Below, one piece after another: positions 22,654-36,250 of a stretch of DNA of 64,000 nt (position 1 is its first letter; each line of letters opens with the position of its first letter). The notes under the pieces are model-generated. The model worked only from the letters and a program-made list of their open reading frames with translations. It did no database searches and was not told where the DNA came from. The translations under genes and the position numbers were made by a program. Source of the DNA: Juglans regia (taxonomy: Eukaryota > Streptophyta > Magnoliopsida > Fagales > Juglandaceae); the NCBI RefSeq assembly GCF_001411555.2, contig NC_049903.1, forward strand, positions 13,311,234 through 13,375,233. The letters are read 5' to 3'.

Positions 22654-22911
22654 ATGGCGATCAAATGCCTTCGGTCGAGGTACATTCTTTTTTTCATTTT
22701 ATGGATTATTTACGAATTTGTTTAAACTATTCTTCAAGGTTTTCATTTTATTGTGATTATTTTCTTCATTGTCTTATTTGGTTTCTGAAGAGGTTTTAAT
22801 ATTCTTTTATCCATGGAATTCATCCAAGACTTCTATTCCGATTCCTGGATCATTGAGAGATGGAAGAACTCGGAGCAACCCGACACCATCTTGGACGTTC
22901 TCCGCTTTTAG
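22654..22911 (+). CDS. Tentative two-exon small ORF (48 codons)
   Basis: ATG at 22654 opens MAIKCLRS. A GT donor follows 22679 and an AG acceptor precedes 22791. The joined frame runs 147 nt to TAG at 22909-22911, including FIQDFYSDSWIIERWKNSEQ. An AG-ended pyrimidine stretch also precedes 22616, suggesting an upstream exon after the GA-rich leader. No family is recognised. It could equally be a chance ORF or part of a non-coding transcript. Confidence 0.17.
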
Positions 22912-24120
22912 AAACCTTGGTGACGAATCCAATGTCAAACCCATGGCTGGAAAGGTGTAATTATCTTCATTTCTCTATCTCTCATTTTTTAATTGACTTG
23001 AAGATCTCAAATATACTGTTTGGTTGCCGAGAAAACTTTGTGGAAGAAAAGCAAAGTTGTTCCTTCCTTGGTTTGCTTAATTGAAAGGAAAACCAAAAAG
23101 TGAAAATTCGAATTAGTTTGTTTAATTTTATAATTTTATAGCATATACTCAAATCCTGTTTGTTTAACTAATATTTGTTGTTCTGTCAAATTCTTTGGGA
23201 ATTAAGCATCTTTGTTCGAACTACTTGAGCTAATTATAAGGCCGAACAGGTTGAAGATTGTCAAAGAAACATTTCTCTGATTCTTTAAAATATCTAACAT
23301 ACGCACTTTTTTTCAATCTAACTTACGCACTTCATTTCTTCTAAATGACCTTTTCTTTTCTTGTTCAGTTGTTCCCCCTTTTGTTTTCTTCCAAAAAAAT
23401 TATACCCCTTTCAATATTGGAAGAGAATAATTTCGAAAGCTCAACTCGTCAATAACATCTTGAAAATAAATAAATAAATGATGTCTATGTCTGAAACTGA
23501 AACCAGCGCTTCTAAGCTAATGGTCGTGGAATGGTATTTAGCATTAGGCCTATTCTATTTCCCGAATGTCTGCTCATTTAGTTAATTGTTTCATACAAAG
23601 TTCTTGTCTTTTAACAAAAAACGACAGTATGGTCAGTACAAAATTGATTAGAAGCTCTTGGCTGCGATGATAGATATACCATGTTCTGTAAAAAACGACA
23701 TGTAGTAGTTGAATTTCAGAGGTCCAAGTGTTTTGCATTTGTAAGGCCAATAAGATTGGCAATGTTGAGCAACAAATGTAGATTTAGGGATTGAGGCTTA
23801 AAACATTAGAGAAGCATTCAGTGAATGAGAGAAGCCGAGAGAAAATATTATATATTTAGTAAATTGTTGATCTATGGTAAGAAATTAGTTTTCATTTTTT
23901 ATGTGAAACGGACTAATTTGCTGTATAGAAATGTGTATTTGAAGGAAAGGACCAGTTCTTCAAAATTTCAGATTTGCTTATTGTAACGGTCTAATTTGGT
24001 GTGGTGAGTATGCTGCTGCTAGCTTGAGCATTTTTTGTATGATTCTTTTGATTGGATCTGTAGTTTTTTTTCATGTACTTAAAACTTGAGATGCAATGGC
24101 AAGGAAGGGAGAATAAGGGT
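22912..24120. other. AT-rich non-coding interval before the array
   Basis: No coding region or known element can be supported. The tandem array starts at its right end. Confidence 0.5.
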
Positions 24121-25114
24121 GATTATGTTAGTTGTTTTCCTATTCTTTACTTTTTTACTCCACTCTTGTGATGGATCTCATTGGTGTCTAGGTATTTATT
24201 TTAGATTAAACAATTTGTAGTATCACTCATGCAGAATATAATACTATGCTTGAAGAAAGTTTATCTATAAACTTTTAAATTAATATAGTACTTATTTTTA
24301 ATCCAGTTCATCCAGTTCTTCTTCACCATCATTTTCATCCAGTTCTTCTTCCTCTCTCCTCCATTTCCTCCTCCTACTCTCTTCCTCTTCATCTTCTTGT
24401 AGTTGCTCTTCCCTTTCATCTACCTCTTCCTCTTCTTCTACTCCTACTTCTTTCCTTTCTATATTTAAAGGGTGGAACAACAACATACGCGAAGACATTT
24501 TTTTGGTGCAATACAGGTATGCATTTCTCTATTCCATTATGCTTTAATAATATTTTATTGTTGGCATGAAACAATGTTTGCTTTCTTTTTAGTCAAATCT
24601 TTTGATGGCTAAAGTTTGCAATGTACACCAATCAAAATAGGATAAAAAAAAGTAGGAAAAAAAAAGCCACAAAAGAAACACCACAAATCCATAACCACTA
24701 ACAATATTTAAAATAACAAAGCCCGCCACCATGGCTCCATGATATCACCACCACCAAAAACAATACTCAAAATTAAAGTACACTACTATGGGAACACCAC
24801 CAACACGACAAATTATTCATAACTTTGAAAACAATACTAACATCACAAATACTATCTAAAACTACAAATCTATTTAAAACTCCACCATTGAAGTAACGAG
24901 ACTCAACCACCACTTATCCAACATAAGGTACAAATCTACTAAAGCTCATTCTCTCGATATGAATTTAAGGTGACTTCAAGACGACCTGGCCAATATATCA
25001 AATTCACATAAAGATGAACTCACACCACTTAAATGATACAACTGCAGACAACTGCGGATTAGCATGGTCTAGTAGAGTTAGTTTTTTAAATCTCATACAA
25101 TATGAGTATACAAT
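24121..25114. repeat. Array module 0 (B type, 5' truncated, internal deletion)
   Basis: It begins at GATTATGTTAGTTGTTTTCC and lacks the first part of the module. About 300 bp between the TACTTATTTTTAA block and the C/T tract (24305-24460) are also missing. This marks the left edge of the array. Confidence 0.8.
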
Positions 25115-26519
25115 GAATTAGAGATTGTAATGTAATATTTGTGGAGTTTGTCACGGATTTAGTTGGTTATCCACCGTCAGGAAAGAATACTTGGTGTGTA
25201 GATTGTCAAAAGAAAAACTCTCTCGTTGAAGATCTTTAAGTGAAATCAAGGTATTAGATTCTTTATTATGTTATATTATAGTAATACTGTCTTTATAGTT
25301 TTTGTTTTCCGTATATTATCTTATATATTGGTGTTGTATAGACTATGTTAGTTGTTTTCATTTTCTTTACTTTCTTCACTCAATTCTTACGATGGATCTC
25401 ATTGGTGCCCAGGTATTTATTTTAGATTAAGCAATTTGCATTAGCACTCATGCAGAATATAATACTATGATTGAGGTGAGTTCATCTATAAAATTTTAGA
25501 TGAATATGGTACATATTTTTGAATAGAGAAGTCATTGGAGGCCAAAATGACTATAGCCTTCTATTATTAACCCGCAGGGGTTGGCAATTATGTGCCTACC
25601 CTCCCTGATTTTTTCATATCACATATTTATCGTTAATGTTTTGTCCACTTTCTTCTTCTCACATTTTCTCCCCGCCTCACTTCTTCTCATCCTTCTTCTC
25701 TTTGCCATTTTCACTCTCGTCTTCTTCTTCTCCTTCCCATTTTTCCCATCTTCCTTTGTTTCCTCATCTTCTTCCTCTTCATCTTTGTCTTCTTGATCAT
25801 CCTTTTCTTCCAGTTCTTCTTCCTCTCCTCCTCTTTCCCCCCCTCCTCTTCCTCTTCATCATCTTGTACTTACTCTTCCATTAAAAGGGTGAAACAACCT
25901 CCAAGAAGATATTATGTTGGTGCAATAGAGGTATGTATTTCTTTATTTCATTATGCTAATAATATTCTAATGTTGGTATGAAACAATGTGTTCTTTCCTT
26001 TTAGTCAAATCTTATGATTACTCAAACTTACAATATACACCAATCAAAATATGATACAAAAAATGCGAAAAAAACAGTCACAAAACCAAAACCACAAATC
26101 CATATCCACTAACAATATTCAAAACAAGAAAGCCAGCCACCATGGTTCCATGACATCACCACCACTACCTCAACAAACAATACTCAAAATCAAAGCACAC
26201 CACCACTAAGGCCACACCACTGACACAACAAATAATGAATATAAATATTCATAACTTTGAAATAAATACCAACATCACAAATATATTAAAAACTACAAAT
26301 CTATTAAAAACTCTTACTGGTGAAGAAATACAAGGAATAAATCTACTAAAACTCATTCTCTCGATATGTATTTAAGGTGACTTTAACACTACTACTCTAA
26401 CACATCGACACATAAAGATGATTTCACTCCACGTAAATTATATAACAGTGGACAACTGCAGATTATCATGTTCTAGTAGAGTTAATTTTATAATTCTCAT
26501 AGAATATGAGTATACAATG
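25115..26519. repeat. Array module 1 (A type)
   Basis: The C/T tract lies at about 25650-25880. The A-type signature is CCCTGATTTTTTCATATCAC before the tract and GTGAAACAACCTCCAAGAAG after it. Confidence 0.85.
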
Positions 26520-27967
26520 AATTAGAGATTGTAATGTAATATTTGTGGAGTATGCTGTGGATTTAGTTGGTTATCCGTCATCAGAAAAGAATACTTAGAG
26601 TGGAGATTGTCAAAAGAAAAATTCTCCCGTTGAAAATCTTTCAGTGCAATCAAGGTATGTGATTCTATATTACGTAGTGTTATAATAATATTGTCTTGAT
26701 AGTATTTTTTTGCATATATTATCTTATATTGGTGTCATATAGACTGTGTTAGTTGTTTTCGTATTCTTTATTTTTTTCACTCAACTCTTATGATGGATCT
26801 CATTGGTGTCTAGGTATTTATTTTAGATTAAAAATTTGTAGTATCACTCATGCAGAATATAACACTTTGCTTGAAGTGAGTTTATCTATAAACTTTTAAA
26901 TTAATATAGTACATATTTTTAAATAACATCTCTTAGAAGGTCAAAATTGCTATAGCCTTTTATTAACCCCCAAGGGTTAGCAATTACGTGCCAGTCTTCC
27001 CTAATTGTTCTATTTAACATATTTATCGGTAATCTTTCGTCCACTTTCCTCTTCTTACAATTGCTTCTTCACGTCATCCTTCTCTTTGCCCTTTTCACTC
27101 TCTTCCTCGTTCCTTTCTTCTCCTTCCTCTTTTCCTTTGTTTCCTCATCTTCTTCCTCTTCATCTTCCCTTTCTTCTCCATCCTTTTCATCCAGTTCTTC
27201 TTCCTCTCTCCTCCATTTCCTCCTCCTACTCTCTTCCTCTTCATCTTCTTGTACTTGCTCTTCCTTTTCATCTACCTCTTCCACTTCTTCTACTCCTACT
27301 TCTCCTTTCTATATTTAAAGGGAGGAGCAACATCCATGAAGATTTTTTTTGGTACAATAGAGGTATGCATTCCTTTATTCCATTATGCTTTAATAATATT
27401 TTATTGTTGGTATGAAACAATCTTTTCTTTCTTTTTAGTCAAATCTTTTTATGGCTAAAGTTTGCAATGTACACCAACCAAAATAGAATAGAAAAAAAGG
27501 GAAAAAAAGCATCCACAGAAAAGACACCACAAATCCATAACCTCTACAAACAACCATGGTTGCAATGTACACCAACCATGGCTCGATGACATCACCACCA
27601 CTACAAACAATACTCAAAATCAAAGTACACAACTATGGTCACACCACCAACACGACAAATAATATTCATAACTTTGAAAACAATACCAACATCACAAATA
27701 TTATCTAAACCTACAAATCTATTTAAAACTCCACCATTGAAGTAACCAGACTCAACCACCACTTATCCAACATAAGGTACAAATTTACTAAAGCTCATTC
27801 TCTCGATATGAATTTAAGGTGACTTAAAGACAACACCTTAAAGACGACTTGGCCAACATATCGAACTCACATAAAGATGAACTCACTCCACTTAAATGAT
27901 ACAACTGCGGATTAGCATGATCTAGTAGAGTTAGTTTTTTAAATCTCATACAATATGAGTGTACAAT
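26520..27967. repeat. Array module 2 (B type)
   Basis: The C/T tract lies at about 27040-27310. The B-type signature is CTTCCCTAATTGTT before the tract, and an extra C/T segment ending CTATATTTAAAGGGAGGAGC after it. Confidence 0.85.
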
Positions 27968-29289
27968 GAATTAGAGATTGTAATGTAATATCTGTGGAGT
28001 GTGACATGGATGTAGTTGGTTATCCATCGTCAAAAAAGAATACTTAGAGTGGAGATTGTCAAAAGAAAAACTCTCTCGTTGAAGATCTTTTAGTGAAATC
28101 AAGGTATGAGATTCTTTATTACGTTATATTATAATAATATTGTCTTGATAGTTTTTTTTTTCTGTATATTATCTTATATTGATGTTATATAGACTCTGTT
28201 AGTTGTTTTCCTTTTATTTACTTTCTTCACTCAATTCTTACGATGAATCTCATTGGTACCCAGGAATTTATTTTAGATTTAGTAATTTGCATTATTACTC
28301 ATGCAGAATATAATACTATGATTGAGGTGAGTTGATCTATAAACTTTTAGATGAATATGGTATATATTTTTTAATAGAGAAGTCATTGGAGGTCAAAATG
28401 ACTATAGCCTTTTATTAACTTGCAGGGGTTGGCCATTATGTGCCTACACTGTCTTATTTTTTCATATCACATATTTATCGTTAATCTTTTGTCCACTTTC
28501 TTCTTCTCACATTTTGTCCATGCCTCGCTTCTTCCCGTCCTACTTTTCTTTGCCATTTTCACTCTCGTCTTCTTCTTCTCCTTCCCTTTTTCCCCCCATC
28601 TTTCTCCATTTCCTTGTCTTCTTCCTTTTCATCTTCGCGTTCTTGATCATCCTTTTCTTCCGGTTATTCTTCCTCTCCTCCTCCTTCCCCACCTCATTTT
28701 CCTCTTCATCTTCTTGTACCTACTCTTCCTTTAAAAGGGTGAAACAACCTCCAAGAAGATATTATGTTGGTGCAATAGAGGTATTTATTTCATTATTCCA
28801 TTATGCTAATAATATTCTAATGTTGGTTTGAAACAATGTGTGATTGCTCAAATTTACTAATAATATTCAAAACAACAAAGCCCGCCACCATAGTTCCATG
28901 ACATCACCACCACCACCACAAACAATACTCAAAATCAAAGCACAAAACCACTAAGTCCACACCACCGACACAACAAATAATGAATATAACTCATAACTTT
29001 GAAATCAATACCAACATCGCAAATAATATTAAAAACTATAAATCTATTTAAAACTCTTACTGGTACAAGGAATTCAACACCACTTACCCATTATAAGGTA
29101 GAAATCTACTAAAACTCACTCTCTCGATATGTATTAAAGTGACTTTAGCACCACTAGTCCAACACATCGGCACATGATGATTTGAAGATGATTTCACTCC
29201 ACGTAAATTATATAATTGTGGACAACTGCGGATTATCATGTTCTAGTAGAATTAATTTTTTAATTCTCATAGAATATGAGTGTACAATG
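27968..29289. repeat. Array module 3 (A type), start of block 1
   Basis: The C/T tract lies at about 28493-28735. Its counterpart in the second block is 42885-44297. Confidence 0.85.
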
Positions 29290-30760
29290 AATTAGAGATT
29301 GTAATGTAATATTTGTAAAGTATGCTATTGATTTAGTTGGTTATCCACCGTCAGAAAAGAATATTTAGAGTGGAGATTGTCAAAAGAAATACTTTTCTGT
29401 TGAAAATCTTTCAGTGCAATCAAGGTATGCGATTCTTTATTACGTAGTGTTATAATAATATTGTCTTGATAGTTTTTTTTTTTTGCATATATTATCTTAT
29501 ATTGGTGTCATATAGACTATGTTAGTTGTTTTCCTATTCTTTACTTTTTTCACTCAGCTCTTATGATGGATTTCATTGGTGTCTAGGTATTTATTTTAGA
29601 TTAAAAATTTTGTATTATTACTCTTGTAGAATATAATACTATGCTTGAAGTGAGTTTATCTATAAACTTTAAAATCAATATCGTACTTATTTTAAATAGA
29701 CATATCTTAGAAGGTTAAAATGGCTATAATGGCTATAGCCTTTTATTAACCCCCAAGGGTTAGCAATTATGTGCCAGTCTTCCCTAATTGTTCCATTTAA
29801 CATATTTATTGGTAATTTTTCGTCCACTTTCTTTTTCTTACAATTGCTTCTTCACGTCATCCTTCTCTTTGCCCATTTCACTCTCTTCCTCGTCTCTTTC
29901 TTCTCCTTCCTCTTTTCCTCTATTTCCTCATCTTCTTCCTCTTCATCTACCCCTTATTCTCCATCCTTTCCATCAAGTTCTTCTTCCTCTCTCCTCCATT
30001 TCCTCCTCCTACTCTCTTCCTCTTCATCTTCTTGTACTTGCTCTTCCCTTTCATCTACTTCTTCCTCTTCTTCTACTCCTACTTCTCTCATTTCTATATT
30101 TAAAGGGTGGAACAACAACATCCATGAAGATTTTTTTTGGTGCAATAGAGGTATGCATTCCTTTATTTCATTATGCTTTAATAATATTTTATTGTTGGTA
30201 TGAAGCAATGTTTTCTTTCTTTATTTTCAAGTCTTTTGACATCTAAAGTTTGCAATGTACACCAATCAAAATAGGATAAAAAAAAAAGGAAAAAAAAGTA
30301 GCCACAAAAGAAACACCACAAATCCATAACCACTAACAATATTCAAAGTAACAAAGCCCGCCACCATGGCTCCATGACATCACCACCACAACAAACAATA
30401 CTCAAAATCAAAGTACACCACTATGGCCACACCACCAACACGAGAAATAATATTCATAACTTTGAAAACAATACCAACATCACAAATACTATCTAAAACT
30501 ACAAATCTATTTAAAACTCCACCATTGAAGTAACGAGACTCAACCACCACTTATCCAACATAAGGTACAAATCTACTAAAGCTCATTCTCTCGATATGAA
30601 TTTAAGATGACTTAAAGCCGACCTGACCAACATATCGAATTCACATAAAGATGAACTCACTCCACTTAAATGATACAACTGCAGACAACTGCAGACAACT
30701 GCGGATTAGCATGGTCTAGTAGAGTTAGTTTTTAAATCTCATACAATATGAGTGTAGAAT
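29290..30760. repeat. Array module 4 (B type)
   Basis: The C/T tract lies at about 29830-30095. The minus strand of the tract encodes long E/D-rich runs but no stable gene. Its counterpart is 44298-45569. Confidence 0.85.
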
Positions 30761-32094
30761 GAATTAGAGATTGTAATGTAATATTTGTGGAGTGTGTCGT
30801 GAATTTAGTTGGTTATCCATCGTCAGAAAAGAATACTTAAAGTGTAGATTGTCAAAAGAAAAACTCTTTCATTGAAGATCTTTTAGTGAAATCATGGTAT
30901 GAGATTCTTTATTACGTTATATTATAATAATACTGTCTTGATAGTTTTTTTTTTCTTTATATTATCTTATATTGATGTTATATAGATTATGTTAGTTGTT
31001 TTCCTTTTCTTTACTTTCTTCACTCAATTCTTACGATGGATCTCATTGGTGCCCAAGTATTTATTTTAGATTTAGTAATTTGCATTATTACTCATGCAGA
31101 ATATAATATTATGATTGAGGTGAGTTGATCTATAAGCTTTTAGATGAATATGGTACATATTTTTGAATAGAGAAGTCATTGGATGTCGAAATGACTATAG
31201 CCTTTTATTAACCCGCAGGGGTTGGCAATTATGTGCCTACCTTGCCTATTTTTTCATATCACATATTTATCCTTAATTTTTTGTCCACTTTCTTCTTCTC
31301 ACATTTTGTCCACGCCTCGCTTCTTCCCGTCCTACATCTCTTTGTCATTTTCACTCTCGTCTTCTTCTTCTCCTTCCCTTTTTCCCCATCTTCCTCTATT
31401 TCCTTGTCTTCTTCCTCTTCATCTTCGCCTTCTTGATCATCCTTTTCTTCCAGTTCTTCTTCCTCTCCTCCTCTTTCCCCTCCTCCTCTTCTTCCTCTTC
31501 ATCTTCTTGTACCTACTCTTCCTTTAAAAGCGTGAAACAGCCTCCAAGAAGATATTATGTTGGTGGAATAGAGGTATTTATTTCTTTATTCAATTATGCT
31601 AATAATATTCTAATGTTGGTATGAAACAATGTGTGATTGCTCAAATTTACAATGTACACCAATCAAAATATGATACAAGAAAGGGGAAAAAAAGTCATAA
31701 AACCAAAACCACAAATCCATATTTGCTAACAATATTCAAAACCACAAAGCCCGCCACCATGGTTCCATGACATCACCACCACCACCACAAACAATACTCA
31801 AAATCGAAGCACACCACCACTAAAGCCACACAACCGACACAACAAATAATGAATATAATATTCATAACTTTGAAATCAATACCAACATCGCAAATAATAT
31901 TAAAAACTACAAATCTATTTAAAACTCTTACTGGTGAAGTACAAGGAATCCAACACCACTTATCCATTATAAGGTACAAATCTACTAAAACTCATTCTCT
32001 CTATATATATTTAAGGTGACTTTAACACCACTTGTGCAACACATGGACACATAAAGATGATTTCGCTCCACGTAAATGATACAACTGTGGACAA
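30761..32094. repeat. Array module 5 (A type)
   Basis: The C/T tract lies at about 31290-31525. Its counterpart is 45570-46910. Confidence 0.85.
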
Positions 32095-33646
32095 TGAATT
32101 AGAGATTGTAATGTAATATTTGGGGAGTGTGTTATGGATTTAGTTGGTTATCCACCGTAAAAAAAAAAAAAAAGAATACTTAAAGTGGAGATTGTCAAAA
32201 GAAAAACTCTCCCATTAAAGTTCTTTCAGTGCAATCAAGGTATGCGATAAGTATCTTTTCTTTTCTTCTTCTTCTTCTCTCTCTCTCTCTCTTGCATATA
32301 AGTATCTTCTATTGGAGTCATAAAGACTATGTTAGTTGTTTACCTATTCTTTACTATGTTTCAGTCAACTTTTATTATGGATCTCATTGGTGCCAAGGTA
32401 TTTATTTTGGATTAGCCAATTTCCATTATCACTCATAACAAATACAATACTAAGTTTGAGTAGATTTTATCTATAAATTTTATATTAATGGTACATATTT
32501 TTAGATGGACTTGTCTTAGGACGTCAAAATGGCTATAGCCTTTTATTAACCCTCAAGGGTTGTTAATTAAGTTCCCATTCTCCCTGATTTTTTCATATAA
32601 CATATTTATTGTTAATCTTTTGTCCCCCTTTCTTTTTCTCAAATTCTCTCTACGGCTTGCTTCTTCACACCCTCTTCCTCTTTGACATTTTCACTCTCTT
32701 GTCTTCTTCTTCTCCTTCATCTTTTCCTCATATTCCTTTGTTTCATCCTCATCTTCTTCCTCTTCGTTTTCCCCTTCTTCTTCTTCCCTTTCTTCCAATT
32801 CTTCCAACTTTCCTCCTCTTCCACTTCCTCATTCTCTTCCTCTTCATCTTCTTGTACTTACTCTTCCTTTACATCTTCCTCTTCCTGTTCTTCTACTTCT
32901 ACTTCTCCATTGTATATTTAAAGGGTGGAACAACCCCAAGAAGATATTTTGTTGCTACAATAGAGGTATGGATTTCTTTATTCCATTATGCTTGAATAAT
33001 ATTCTAATGTTGGTATGAAACAATTATTTCTTTCTTTTTAGTCAAATCTTATGATTGCTCAAATTTCCAATGTACAACAATCAAAATATGATATAAAAAA
33101 TAGGGAAAACAAAACCAACAACACAACTCTATAACCACTAACAATATTCAAAACAACAAAACTCGCCACCATGGCTCTATGACATCACCACCACAAAAAA
33201 CAATACTCAAAATCAAAGCACACCACTATGGCCACCGCATTGACACAACAAATAATATTCATAACTTTGCAATCAATACCGACATCACAAATAATATTTA
33301 AAATTGTACATCTATTTAAAAATCCACTATTGAAGTACAATGAATCCAACACCACTTACCTAGCATAAGGTACAAATCTACTAAAGCTTATTTTTTCGTG
33401 TATTTAAGATGACTTCAAGACCACCTGTCCAACATATTGAATTCATATAAAAATATGACTTCACTCCACTTAAATATGACTTCTCTCGATATGTATTTAA
33501 GGTGACTTGCACATCACCTGTCTAACATATTGAATTCACATAAATATGATTTCATTCCACTTAAATGATACAATTGCATACAACTACAGATTAGCATGGT
33601 CTAGTAGAGTTAGTTTTTTAATTCTCATACAAAATGAGTGTGCAAT
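32095..33646. repeat. Array module 6 (C type)
   Basis: The C/T tract lies at about 32625-32920. A distinctive (CT)n run occurs at 32275-32293, and the closing TAAATATGACTTC segment is duplicated (33460-33545). Its counterpart is 46911-48424. Confidence 0.85.
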
Positions 33647-34304
33647 GAATCAGAGGTTGTAAGATAATATTTGTAGAGTTTGTTGTGTATTTAGTTGGTT
33701 ATCCAAAGTCGAAAAAGAAAACTTAGAGTTCAGACTGTCAAAAGAAAAACTCTCTCGTTTAATATCTTTTAGTGCAATCTAGGTATGAAACAATGTGTTC
33801 TTTTCTTTTAGTTAAATCTTATGATTGCTCAAATTTGCAATGTAAACCAATAAAAATATGATACAAAAAATAGGGAAAAAAATAATGATAAAACCAACAC
33901 CAAAAATCTAAAACCACTAACAATATTCAAAACAAAAAAGCTCGCCACCATTCATGACATCAACACCTCCACAAAATTACTCAAAATCAAAGTACACCAC
34001 TATGGCCACAACAAATAATATTCGTAACTTTGAAATCAATGTTATTACAAATAATATGTAAAACTACAAATCTATTTAAACCACCACTATTGAAGTACAA
34101 GGAATCCAACACCCCTTACCCATTATAAGGAACAACTATACTAAAAATTATTCTCTCGATATGTATTTAAGGCGACTTCAATACCACATGTCCAACATAT
34201 CGAATTCACATAAAGATGATTTCAATCCACTTAAATGATAGAATTGCAGATTTGAATGGTCTAGTAAAGTAAGTTTTTAATTCTCATACAATATGAGTAT
34301 GCAT
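33647..34304. repeat. Array short module 6c (no polypyrimidine tract)
   Basis: A 658-bp unit that keeps the module ends but jumps from the first AATCNAGGTATG block straight to the AAACAATGTGTTC block, so the entire C/T tract is absent. Its counterpart is 48425-49272. Confidence 0.8.
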
Positions 34305-35698
34305 TGAATTAGAGATTGTAATGTAATAATATATGTGGAGTGTACTATGGATTTAGTTGGTTATCCCACCGTTAGAAAATAATACTTAGGGCGTATGTTG
34401 TCGAAAGAAAAACTCTCTGGTTAAAGATCTTTATTACGTTATGTTATAATAATATTGTCTTGATAGTTTTTTTTTCATATATTATTTTATATTGGTGTCA
34501 TATAGACTATGTTAGTTGTTTTCTTATTCTTTACTTTTTTTCACTCAACTCTTATGATGGATCTTATTGGTGCCTAGGTATTTATTATGGATTAAACAAT
34601 TTGCATTATCACTCATGCAGAATATAATACTATGATTGAGGTTATTTTATCTATAAACTTTTATACTAATTTGGTACAAATTTTTAAATAGACATGTGTC
34701 TTAGTAGGTCAAAATGGCCATAGCCTTTTATTAACCCGCAAGGGTTGGCAATTACGCGTCCACCCTCCTTGAGTCTTTCATATAACATATTTATTGTTTA
34801 TCTTTTGTCCACTTTCTTTTTCTCTCATTCTCTCCACTGCTTGCTTCTTCACATCCTCCTTCTCTTTGCCTTTTTCATTCTCTTTCTCACCTTTTTCTTC
34901 TCCTTCTGCTTTTCATCATCTTCTTCCTCTTCAGCTTCCCCTTCTTCTTCTGCGTTTTCTTCTAGTTCTTCTTCCTCTCCCTCCTCCTCTTCCTCTTCAT
35001 CTTCTAGCACTTGCTTTTCCGTTACATCTTCATCTTCCTCTTTTACTTCTACTTCTCCTTTGTGTATTATTAAATGGGAGGAGCAGCCCCCATGAAGATC
35101 TTTTGTTGGTGCAATAGAGGTATGGATTTCTTTTATTCCATGATATTCTAATGTTGGTATGAAAGAATGATGTTCTTTCTTTTTAGGCTAATCTTATGAC
35201 TGCTCATATTTGCAATGTACACCAATAAAAATATGATATCAAAAATTGGAAAAAAAAAAAAAAAACAGCTACAAAACCAACGCCACAAGTCCATAACTAG
35301 TAATAACATCAAAGCCCGCCACCTTGGTTCCATGACATCGCCACCACTACAAATAATACTCAAAATCAAAGCACACCACTATAGCCACACCACCGACACA
35401 ACAAATCTTTGAAATCGAGACCAATATCACAAATAATATTTAAAATTACAAATCTATCTAAAACTCAACAAATCCAGCACCACTTTCCTAGCGTAATGTA
35501 CAAATCTACTAAATCTTACTCGATATGTATTTAAGGTGACTTCAACACCACCTATCCCACATTTTGAATTCACATAAAGATACTTCACTCCACTTAAATG
35601 ATACAATTGTGGACAACTGTGGATTAGTAAGGTCTAGTAGAGTTAGTTTTTTATTCTCATACAATATGAGTATACATAATGAGGTTGTAATGTAATTG
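34305..35698. repeat. Array module 7 (D type), end of block 1
   Basis: The C/T tract lies at about 34810-35065, followed by AAATGGGAGGAGCAGCC. It is cut at 35699 by a gypsy LTR. Its counterpart is 49273-50606. Confidence 0.85.
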
Positions 35699-36129
35699 TG
35701 AGGGTAGTAATCCCAGGGCTGGGCCTAGGCCTACCGAGTCGGCCCAAGAAGGCCCAAGAAGAGAAGCAGCCGGGTAGAGTACATTGACAAGAGGATGAAA
35801 GGCAGAATAGACTTACACCATTACTGGCTGATAGTCAGGGACATCCCCTGACCTTGAATCTCAGCGCCTTGACTGGTCAGAGACGTGGACGTGCATGACC
35901 GAGACCACATTGCATTAATGGGACGAAGGAAAACACGCCAGGAAGGGGAGCCATGCTGAATTTAATGCGCCTCGGGGCTCGGCACGCCACGATGTGCCTC
36001 CTAGGGTGTCAGAGATTGTCGTAATCAGGTCTGACTGGTCTGCAGAGCAACAAAAAAGTGGTAGGGACACCCGACCCTGTACAGAACTACACACCCACTA
36101 CCCCCACCACAAAGGTCAACCTAGCCAGG

Positions 36130-36138
36130 TATAAATAC
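36130..36138 (+). promoter_or_regulatory. LTR TATA box, copy 1
   Basis: TATAAATAC is preserved identically in both LTRs (second at 51040-51048), with conserved flanks AGGTATAAATACCCCC. This is the likely retroelement core promoter. Confidence 0.65.
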
Positions 36139-36250
36139 CCCCTCCCACAGCCAGGGAAGGGGGTTCACACTCTCAAATACTTCAACTCTGATCTTCCTTG
36201 ATAGATTGTTTCTTTCTCTCCTTCACTGAAACTAACTTAAGCATCAGAGG

